The translations under genes were made by a program, and so were the position numbers. The notes under the pieces were generated by a model. That model ran no database searches and was not told where the DNA came from. It saw only the letters and a program-made list of their open reading frames with translations. DNA of 64,000 nucleotides from Loxodes magnus. Taxonomy: Eukaryota; Ciliophora; Karyorelictea; Loxodida; Loxodidae. The stretch lies in contig CAMPDV010000224.1 in assembly GCA_946699065.1 (NCBI GenBank), positions 124,001-188,000 on the forward strand. Direction: 5' to 3'. Of this stretch, positions 48,176-57,609 are shown piece after piece. Each line of letters begins with the position of its first letter. Position 1 is the first letter of the stretch.

Positions 48176-48688
48176 TCAAAAATTTGCTTCTTTAGGCCTT
48201 TCTTTAAGCTTGTTTTTGATCTAAATTCCTTGTACACTAAATCTCTTTTTAAAATCGTTCTCTTGCTCGTTAAATTATTAAGCACTAAACCTTCTTGGTC
48301 TCATCATTCCATTTACATACGTATCTTAGTAGTTATAGTTCTCAGGATGAGAGCTGTGCTCAGTTACCATTTTAATCTCTCCCATCTAATCGAAATCTTC
48401 TTCCGAGTCACTACTTGAAGACGAAGAATACTATTCATTCTCTAGTTAGTTGCCTTATTTATCTTAAGCTTAGCTTTATACTTATTTTTAGTTCTGCATG
48501 ATAGTATATCAACTTAAATGACTCAGCTTTAAATATAGGTATAGGATACTTTAGATAAACTCCCTTATAAAGATACTCAATTTCTGTAAGTTACTTAAAT
48601 TAACATATTCAAGCTAAAAATTTGTCACTTCATCTCTATTTTTACTTTGCTTCTTAAATGCTTTTTCAATTGATGCATCTATACTCAT
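48176..48688 (-). CDS. small protein with acidic serine stretch, intron-containing
   Basis: Begins MSIDASIEKAFKK and ends IKNKLKERPKEANF at TGA 48178-48176. A 19-base intron at 48463-48481 joins FKLIYYHAELKI to NKQGNQLENEQ. A second, less certain intron near 48,600 is needed to link the first residues to YLYKGVYLKYPIPIF. The C-terminal half has SSSSSSDSEEDFD, a likely CK2 phosphorylation tract, then RPRRFSAQQFNEQEND. About 153-160 residues. No family recognised. Confidence 0.55.
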
Positions 48689-49180
48689 TTTCCTACTTTT
48701 ACCTTAACATATTAATAAGATTAGCACTTCAAGTTTGTTACCTTGAATATCAAAAGTATCAACTATTAGGGTTAATTCCTAAAAGAAAGGAAGATATAGC
48801 TAGCTAATGGTATTAGTATAGCACTCTACACGAAAGAATATAAATAAGGAAGATAATGGAACATCTATAAGTACTAAGGGAAGAGATTAAGTGATATACT
48901 AATACTCTAAGATATGAAGGGCTAAGGCTTCTTAAATTAGTATAGACTGATGAGTTATATTGTATCAGTATTATTGTATTAGACAACTGTTGCTAGATTA
49001 TACTTACAAAAAGGAAGGGATATATAAAGCTAGTATTGGCTTGCTATTATATAATTACTATAAAGAGAGCAGGAGGGTATAAGTAAGTTTAATTAGTGGG
49101 ATTATGTGGAGTGGATTGAATTATAGCTAAGTTAAGAAAGGTATATGCTATTAATATCATTATACTCATTATAAAAACTA
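48689..49180. other. AT-rich intergenic stretch
   Basis: No supported gene or motif. Confidence 0.4.
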
Positions 49181-50494
49181 ATGAAAGCATTTAGAACCAA
49201 AAATAAACAATTCAATAGATTTTGAGGAATAACAATAGTATGCGCAATTTTAGAATTAAGATAAGGTAAATAGAAAATCATATCATATTAACCTTAAATT
49301 TTGACTAAGAAGAGTGATATTTCTGTATAAGATCTAAATGCAATAAGAAGTTTTGAAACTAGAATATGCAAGAAAAAAGTAAAGATATAAATAGAAAAAT
49401 TTAGCATAAGAAAGATAGTTAATTAAGCTAAAAGATACTTCAAAAGATTAACTTAAGAACACTTAAGACGCTATGATCTAGAATCAAAGTATCAATTGAA
49501 ATAGTATTACATTTTTTAATCAAAAGGACTATAAAAATAGCGACTGGAAGCTGATGATAAAGTAAGGTGACTATTATATTTCAAGAAGCTAATTGAAAAT
49601 AATGGTCTATTTTGATCAAAATTTGAAAATACAAGAAAGGGTTAAATAAGCTAGTATTATTATAAGTCAAAGCATGACTGAAAACTATATAACATTCATA
49701 TAGACTAAAATGATTCTAGCAGATACTATAACTACTATCCCCATATTATCTTAATTTTCCCTAAATGTCTTTTTTCTTAAGCCAAAAATAAAATAGCCTT
49801 ATTAATTTATCAGGCTATTTAATAGTATAGAAACAATTAGCAGAAGACTAGGAATGAAAATGATGGAAAATCAAATATGAGAATCTCAAATATCATCTTA
49901 ATATCACTAAACTTTTATCTAGCTATACAGAAAAGAAAAAGACTAATTAGTCTGCTTAGATATATTTACTACTAAATGGCTTGAAATCTAATAAACTTAC
50001 ATGCTTTACATTAAAAGTACCTTACTTATTCTCATCTACACAAAATAGTTATAATAAGAAGCAAAGAAATACTGAAACTCTTAACTAATGATTATAAAGT
50101 ATATCTAGTACTTATTAACTAAGCCTAAAATGCTTAGATAGCATACTGAAGTAAAGGGATTAAAACTAAGAAACTTAATATTCATTAGGGTTATGAAAGA
50201 GAACTTGAAAGGAATAACAAGCTTTAGAGCTAACATCCAAACAAGACATTTATAAGAACTTCAAATTAATTTAAACAAAAAATGAATGGAATTTTAAAGC
50301 TATTTAAGTTTCTAGTTAGATCTTCATTGTGTAGGTTTACCAATTTTAAATACTCTTTACATAATTCATACAATCATAAGATATCTCTTTAATAACTCCT
50401 AATTGCATAACTTAGCTACCTGTCTTTCTAACTAGGTAGCAACAGCTAACTTATCTACTATCTCTAAAGTTTATTTATTCAAACTCATAACTGA
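49181..50494 (+). CDS. weak ORF, possible basic protein
   Basis: A 437-residue frame from ATG 49181 to TGA 50492. The first 150 residues have some gene-like character (RLEADDKVRWLLYFKKLIEN), but all Trp are TGA, none TGG, and the rest is near background. A 9-base inverted repeat (AAATAGCCT 49791-49799 with AGGCTATTT 49812-49820) lies inside. It may be noncoding or a gene with unrecognised introns. Confidence 0.28.
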
Positions 50495-50703
50495 TTAGCA
50501 GCATGTGGCTTTCTAGCCACTTATAAACTATTTATCATTCACAAACCCAAGAAATTTCTTCTTAGTCTCCTTTAAATTGCATTTAAAATGCCCTAAGAAG
50601 GAAATAATTCTAATGCTAGGAGTGTTTAATAGCCTAGCTTTCTATTGAATTCATCATATTTAATTATTAATTGAATATTAAACAGATTAAATCAAAAATC
50701 CTA

Positions 50704-52309
50704 ATGGTTGAATCGCTTTCTGTACAACAGTCTAATAATTTGCAACCTTAAATTCAATAACCAGAAAACTCTACTTAGCTTGAAAGAAATAAACAGAACA
50801 TAGTTGATCAAGAAGCTAAAGACAAGACGGTTAAGTAGATTTTTTAGTATGAATCTACTAAAAATGAATAGTCTTTAAAGCATTACAATTCTGATAATAA
50901 TCCACTTATAAAATTGACACCTAATGATTTTGATTTTCTTAAAATCCTAGGAGAAGGCTCTTATGGGAGAGTTGTGCTTGCTTAGAGAAAATCGACTGGT
51001 GTTTAGTATGCTATCAAAGTAGTTGAAAAATTAACTCTTAAAAAGGTAAATTTTTATGCTTGTTTAGGTTAATAAAGGGAAAGAAGCACTTAATGAAAGG
51101 AATATGCTATCGAAGCTTAAAAATCATCCTGGTATTATTCGCCTTTTCTTTACATTTTAGGACTAAAAATGCCTTTATTTTGTTCTAGAACTAGCTCCTG
51201 GAGGAGATTTATTTGAAAGACTAAGGTATTTTGGAGGAACTTTTCCTTAGAGATTAGCTTAGTTTTATACTGCCGAACTAGTGAACGTTTTAGAATTTCT
51301 GTATACGAAACGAATTGCTCATCGAGATCTAAAACCTGAAAATATTTTACTTTCTGAAGACTTTCATATAAAACTAGTGGATTTCGCTACAGCTAAAGAC
51401 TTCTCAAATGTAGAGATTGTTAAATATTCATTGAAGGAAAAAATTATGCAGATGCAGTTAGAGGGATAAGGCTAAGAGTCTGACAGGAAAAAGTCAATTT
51501 TCGTTGGTACTGCGGATTATGTTTCTCCTGAAGTGCTGGAAGATATTGAGCCGCAGTTGCCTAGTGACTTATGAGCCTTAGGATGCATCGTTTACTAAAT
51601 GCTAGTGGGAAAGCCTCCTTTTAGAGATAAGACTGAATACTTGACTTTTGAGCTAATTAAAGAAGGTCATGTGAACTACTCAGAAATTATGGACCAAAAT
51701 GCATAAGATTTCATAAAAATTCTGCTAAAGCAAGAACCATATGAAAGAGCAGCTTCTGATGGTAACTTTAGCGTTCTCAAAAATCATAAGTTTTTACAAG
51801 ATCTAGACGTTGATAACATATTCAGCTAGCATGTTCCAGTACTCTCACCACCTACTACTTTACCAAGATAAGTCATAAGTTAAAATTAACTTGATGAAGT
51901 TCCGAGTCTTCATTTTTTTAACTCTTCAGGTGGGATGAATCTTCTTCCAATCAATTTAACCTCAGGAAGTTAAATCATTCATGAAGGATTAATAATGAAA
52001 CGAGGTGAAGGTATGACAGGGTTCATCTTTAGAAAGAGATTACTAAGACTAACCATCGAACCTAGACTTATGTACTTCGATCCAGAAAAAGACAATAAAT
52101 ACAAAGGAGACATTTTAATCTCACCTAAAATGAAAGCCGAGGTTGTTGACGATAAAAAGTTTAATATTGTAACACCAAAAAGAACCTACATAATGAAGGT
52201 AAGATTTGATATATAGGAAATACAAAACTCTCCAAATGTATGGGTTGATGTAATCAATAACTTTGTTAAGTAGTATTTTAAGCCTAAGAATCCGAAGAAG
52301 TCGTTTTGA
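50704..52309 (+). CDS. PDK1-like AGC protein kinase with C-terminal PH domain
   Basis: About 521-527 residues. The kinase domain is near residues 75-370: Gly loop GEGSYGRVVLA, Lys in YAIKVVEKL, catalytic loop AHRDLKPENILL, activation segment ending FVGTADYVSPEVLE, then SDLWALGCIVYQM. A PH domain follows near 420-520 (IMKRGEGMTGFIFRKRLLRL). This order is that of PDK1, the kinase that activates other AGC kinases after binding phosphoinositides. The metal-binding DFG is DFA (VDFATAK). A 22-base intron at 51046-51067 interrupts the N-lobe; a second 18-base candidate lies at 52199-52216. Stop TGA 52307-52309. Confidence 0.9.
51046..51067 (+). other. 22-base spliceosomal intron in the kinase N-lobe
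   Basis: Begins GTAAATTTTT and ends GTTTAG. Removing it joins EKLTLKK to VNKGKEALNERNMLSKL, exactly as conserved kinase structure requires, so this is one of the best-supported introns. Confidence 0.85.
52199..52216 (+). other. 18-base candidate intron (multiple of three)
   Basis: The sequence is GTAAGATTTGATATATAG, with perfect donor and acceptor. Retention would insert six residues without a stop. Removal gives TYIMK joined to EIQNSPNVWVDVI, a better PH-domain end. Confidence 0.6.
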
Positions 52310-52886
52310 ATGATTCTATTATTAATGTAGTTGAGTTAAATTAAGTCTTTTAAAGTTCTTAACTCTTATACACTTCTTAATCTCCAAACTATCATTTCAA
52401 TCCTAAGTCTATCATTCCTTAGTTTGTAATAAAAGCAATCGTTTGTCTTCGGCTAGTTACACTTTAAATTTTCTATTATCAGTAATTGACAATTCTACCC
52501 TAAGGCTAATCTAACAGTTATATCAAGTTAAAATCCTTGCATTTTATCATTTTAAATAGGAAAGCATAAAGAACTAATTGCAAACAGAGTACTAGCCATA
52601 CTTGTAATATTCTAGCCTTACAGTAAGAAAATAAAGCTTAATAACAGTATGCAAATTAAAGCATTTGATAATTAAACTATCTTATATATCTACTTTATTA
52701 ACTGCTTTTCTTTTACTCTGTAATAAAGGTTTAAAATCATTAGTCTATATTAAGAAATCATATGTTAGTCTAATATACTGGTATTGTAAGACACTTATAG
52801 CTATATGATTTTATGAATTCTAGTAGTCTTAACGCTTTTATTTTGAATAGGTAAAGAATGCTAGGTTTATAGGGTAGGTCTAAAGA
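52310..52886. other. AT-rich intergenic stretch
   Basis: Downstream of the PDK1-like gene; no supported gene. Confidence 0.4.
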
Positions 52887-53705
52887 ATGAAAAAGGCTTA
52901 TGTATAAATATCAATTTAAGGCTCTTAATTAGTTATTCTAATTAGCTATTTTATCTTTTTACTCTCTATGTGAAATCCTTTACCACTAAGGAAATTTTTC
53001 CCCACTTTTAGACTAAAGTATTAGGTTTATAGCTCAATAACTAAAAACCTATAAAATAAAAGTCCAAACTTGAGTATTTATACTGAAGGCTTTAAGAAAT
53101 AGCTATTCACTATAAGAAGCAAGAATGTTACTAAAGACTGCAAACAGCAAGAAGCAGAAGAGTCTTTTACTAGTTAAAAATAAGCTAAGTAAGTGATATA
53201 AAATGGAGCTTTGTAATGTGTACAGTTTATATTATAAGGAGTAGAAACCTTTTATTATTATAAAATAGGAAAAGCTTAGAAAATTATTAAGAGTAAGGAT
53301 AAAAAAAGCAACTATAATAGAAAAAAGAAACTAAAAATAGATTTTGCTATGGCACTAGAGTGATAAAATATATGAACTCAGTCTTATTTCTAACTTATTT
53401 TAGAAAGTAAGTAAATAAGGGATATTTCAGAAGGTTTGTTCATTACCTAGCACTAGAATAAAAGTATTATAAGTCTCAAGGAAAGATTCTAAGTTATGAT
53501 TTTAATCAATATTAAATATTTAATCTACTCTGACCTTCTTAGCAGAATTGTTATGTATTAAGTATAGAAACAAGGTATTGGAGTATATTCTAAAGAGGCT
53601 TACTAAGAAATATTAGGTAAATGTTTATAAATAAATAAAGATACCAAATTAAATGTCGTATAAAAATCAGCTTGTTAAGTAAATAAAAGGAATACTAAAG
53701 CATGA
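52887..53705 (+). CDS. hypothetical protein with N-terminal membrane segment
   Basis: 272 residues from ATG 52887. A hydrophobic segment (LVILISYFIFLLSM) near the start may be a signal anchor, followed by a polar, basic body (KDCKQQEAEESFTSQKQAK; KERFQVMILINIKYLIY). The first in-frame TGA (53703-53705) lies 53 bases past the ATG of the next gene, in another frame. Either the 3' end is wrong, or a 25-base intron at about 53590 joins both into one gene. No family recognised. Confidence 0.42.
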
Positions 53706-54828
53706 AAGTCTAGAAGACTTGAAGTAGGTAGGAAAGACTATAGTAAGTCTTAGTGATTCGTAGATACTAGATTCGATAGACAATGCTTTCTTATAAAAGC
53801 TTCATAGTTTGCAGTATGCTGATAATCTAGAGATAAGAAAGTTAGCTTCATGCTTATTATGTCTGTTATGCTACTAAAATCTTAAGATGCAAATAACCTT
53901 TTGTGAGTTATTTGACTTCAGTCCTATAAACAGTTTGATATAGATAAATAGATTGCCTCTTAAAGTAGGAAAGCTTCTATAGAAAGACAAAACTATGATC
54001 TAAGAGTGAAAGCAAATAGAGAAGAAGAAAGACTCTTAAATATATTGGTGCTTTCCAAGTAATAGCAGTGAATTTCCTGATCCTAAACTATTCAGTATAG
54101 GAGTGTTTTTGGCACTTTAGTAGAATACTACTTAATACATTCAACACAAAAAGCACTTCTTTGAGGCTTTCCTCGTTGAAGGCCAAAACTCGTTAACTGA
54201 ACCATTACAAAGCCCTCAAGCTTTGCATGAAACCGAAGTAAAAGAATTTTAACCAAACCCTTATGAACTAAAAATTCCAAATGCAGCTGAAATACAAAAA
54301 CTACAACAGATAAAAAAGCAGCGATCTAGTATAAGCCAAAATGAAAGTAATCGAAATTCTTAAGAATTTTAGAATAAAAACAACAAATCAGCAGAGTAAT
54401 CAGTTAACAATATCAAAGGAGCTGTTCAAAAAATAAAGCGAGAGTACTAGACATTGTAGAAATAAGAAAAAAAGCCTATTAACTGGAAGCGAAATTTCAT
54501 GAGAACTCCAAGCCCAGTTTTGAAAAACCTTAAGAAAAAGCAGCCAAAATAATCTTTGAATTAGAAGAATTAAAGTATTTCTCTATTTGCTTAATTGATA
54601 CTTTCCTATTCCCATTTTATTCCTTTAATCATTACATCAAACTCCTCTCTCAGCTACTCTTCATTTATACTCCTCAGATTTTAATTTCCCTATTAACTAA
54701 CCCAATTTTCTTAGTTTAAACTACCTTTTAAAATGTTACTGGATTTTATGATAGAAATTAGATTTAAAGAGTAGAGAACTAAAGTTAGAAGGAGTGAGAG
54801 TAGTAAGTTCTAAGTAGTTCTGGTTTGA
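53653..54828 (+). CDS. nuclear-type protein with helical N-terminal domain and basic tail
   Basis: Starts MSYKNQLVKQIKGILKHES. The first 90 residues form a helical bundle resembling a TFIIS N-terminal (TND/LW) domain in outline (DLKQVGKTIVSLSDSQILD; DNLEIRKLASCLLCL), then a Gln/Asn/Lys-rich tail to INWKRNFMRTPSPVLKNLK and KKKQPKQ at about 54,550. The clear coding sequence ends there, but the next in-frame TGA is only at 54826. The real end may be near 54,600 with a missed intron. Family assignment is tentative. Confidence 0.55.
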
Positions 54829-54943
54829 TTGTTAAGTAGTTGAACAAGATAAAGTGAATAAGGGGGACTAAGTAAGTAGAGCATAGTAAGGGAAATTTAA
54901 AAAGGAAGTTATTAATTTTGAAGAATAAAGTCATATAATAAAA

Positions 54944-57137
54944 ATGGCATAATTAGCTGAAGGCAGTTATAGATTTTCTGCAGAACCTAGAGTTGTTAAA
55001 GCAGGAGAACATATTAAATATAGAGACCCTGGCTAATAGGGATAAGCTTAGAATATTATGTTCGATAAAAGAGTTATTCGTGGCAATACTTATGCGGCAA
55101 TGGTTGTACCATAATCATAGTAATAAGAGCTTGAAAGATAATAAGAAATGGCTAAGAAAAAAAGAAAGAGAAAGCAGACTTCGTAGTAAAAACAGCAGGC
55201 TTCTTAATCTTAAAGAGAAGTATCTACTCCTGAGCCAGTTTAGGGAAGAAAGCATGAAGAGGCTTAAACAGAGAAATTTCTTGAAGAACTAACGGATAAA
55301 CCACCTGAGTACGAAATCGAAACTTAAACCGACTTTTATATTGATAGACCTCCTACACCTCACTTTATTCCAATAAAAAGAGGCGAAGATATTGAAACAT
55401 AAATTGAAGATGGAGAGCTTTTTGACTTTGATAGAGAAGTTTAACCAATTCTTGAAGTATTATGTGGTAAAACTTTAGAATAAGCAAGAATGGAAGTATT
55501 AGAAGAAGAGGAACTTGAAGCTATGAGAAAACATTAAAGAGAGTTCCAATAAATTAGAGATGCAGAGCTTGCTGAAGTTTAGAGACTAGAAGCCCAGGAA
55601 AAAAGAAAAAAAGAGGAAGCTGACAGAAGAAAATTATAGCAAAGAGCTAGAATTGAGTAGTAACAAACAGCTCATCAAAAATTCTGCAGCAGGATATATT
55701 CAAAGAAGTATCTAACGAACTTATAAAAGGGAGTCTTTAGGCATTTAAGTAACTCAGGGTATTTTAGAGATCCTTTAACAATTGCTCTCTATGACTAATT
55801 TGTACCCTGGCTATAGGATTAATCACAGAATTTGAATTCCTTAATAAGTTGCTCTGATAAGATAATTTAGTAACTAGAGACTAACGCTTAGCAATAAGGA
55901 ACAGCAGAGCATTCAAGGTCTATTTTGAATGAGTTCAATAAGAGAGAAAATGAAAGATTATAGAAACTAAAATTAGCAAAAGAAAAGGAGGAAAGGAAAA
56001 AATAGAGGGACATGAATAGAAAAGCGTTTAAGAGGCAACTTTATATTGATAGTCTGAGAGAGCAAATTTACAATGAAATAATCGATGTTGGAGATGTCAG
56101 AGAAAAAATGCTTGACTAAATATTTACAGATGGTGACTATCGAGTTTAAGAAAAAATAGTAGGAACTCCAGGAGGTTTATTTGGAGAATTTTTATGCCTC
56201 ATCGCAGTTATGGAAGATATATTTGAGAAAAGCTGGGACTTCGAACAACTAGTCGATTTTATTTAGGCTTATGTTCTCGAGCATATGAAACAAGAAATTT
56301 TTGAGTTTACTAACATTAATGTAAATGAAGTTAACACTTGGCTGGAAAATTTGAAGATCCCCTAAGAAGACGCAGAAGATCTCTAAATAAATCTTGACAA
56401 CCTAAATGAACTACCTGAACCATTATTTGTAAGCATTCCTAATTACTATACAGATCCCATTCTTAGAGATTGTAATGGACCCACAAAGGAACTTTAACAA
56501 TACAGCTTTGACTACGATCTTTAGAAATAAGGAAAAGTTTGGAATTAGACAAGATTTAATAAGAGGCATATTACTTGCCTTCTATAAGCTAATGACTTTG
56601 AAAGATACAACTGAAGTTGATAATAGCCAATTAAGGAACAAAATTAGGCTTACTGAATTACCAGGTATCTTTTTATTATTTATAGGAATGGAGTCTTAAA
56701 GTATTAAGCCTAAAGCTGTTGCAAGGATTAGAATTCCGATAATAAGACCAGGATAAGAAGAAGGAGAGATGTCAGGAGAAGAGGATTAAAATGAAAACTC
56801 TAAGGATAAATCGAAAGCACCTTCCAAAGTATAGCAAGAAGTTGAAGAAGAAGTTGAACATGAAGCTGAAATTATTGACTAAGTTTTACTAATCCATCCA
56901 AGAGCTCCTTCAGGCCTAGCAGTTTATGTAAGCCATCAGGCTGCATAGAGATTTTTAAGAAAAGATCTAGCTCTATTTGTATAAAACTATATAACGAAAA
57001 ACGAACCAGAATTAAAAGACAAATTTGAACAAGAAGCTGTATTTAAGAAGATTGATGAAAGAATGTAGAACTGGGAGCAAAAGATCTGGGAAACTATAGA
57101 TCCTGAGATGCCAATTATTGACTTTGAGATTAACTGA
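54944..57137 (+). CDS. RSP3: radial spoke protein 3 (RSP3), C-terminally extended
   Basis: 715 residues after removing introns 56429-56453 (25 bases) and 56665-56685 (21 bases). RSP3 is the dimeric backbone that docks radial spokes to axonemal doublets. Family blocks: HIKYRDPGQQGQAQNIMFDK, EKFLEELTDKPPEYEIETQT, DRPPTPHFIP, GELFDFDREVQPILEVL, then GKTLEQARMEVLEEEELEAM with the amphipathic kinase-anchor helix, and GYFRDPLTIALYDQFVPWL. TQT motifs fit LC8 dynein light chain binding. About 340 residues follow the usual end, with an acidic stretch and a folded tail. It ends with TGA TGA (57135-57140). Confidence 0.93.
56429..56453 (+). other. 25-base spliceosomal intron in RSP3
   Basis: Begins GTAAGC and ends ATACAG. 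It joins LPEPLF to IPFLEIVMDPQRNF and moves the reading into the frame that ends properly at 57137. Confidence 0.8.
56665..56685 (+). other. 21-base candidate intron (multiple of three) in RSP3
   Basis: Begins GTATCTTTTT and ends TTATAG. Retained, it would add seven hydrophobic residues (including IFLLFI) inside a charged region, so splicing is more likely. Confidence 0.65.
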
Positions 57138-57609
57138 TGACTATTTTATATTTTAATGTTTGAAAACTTATTTAACTTGATTTTCTCAAATAAATAGCTC
57201 TTATAAAAGCATTCAATAATCATCTCATTTGGTATCTAATTAGCCATTAGCTTCCTAGTTAAATTAAGATTTACTAAGATAAACCCATTAATTATCGATT
57301 CTTTCTTAGACTGAGTGTTGTACATTAAAATGAGAAAATTTGATACTGCTTAATCAGAATCTTATAGATTTCTAATATTATATATAAGGAAGAGCAAATA
57401 AGTGCTTTAAGATATTTAGGATATTATTAAATTTGAGAAAAAGCTGCTTGGCCAAAATAACATTTGGAACTAGCTTTTATTCCTTTTAGTCTTGATTAAA
57501 GTTAAATAATTAAAACTAGCAAAAGTAGATTTGCTTTCTGTAAATTCTGGGTATTTAATATAATTCTGCTGATAGGTGAGATTAAAGGCTATCTTTCATA
57601 TATTTTAAA
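57138..57609. other. AT-rich intergenic stretch
   Basis: Between RSP3 and the kinase-WD40 gene; nothing else supported. Confidence 0.45.

Noticed and set aside
48230..48418. 62-residue plus-strand ORF
   Set aside because: Antisense to the minus-strand gene with the SSSSSSDSEED stretch.
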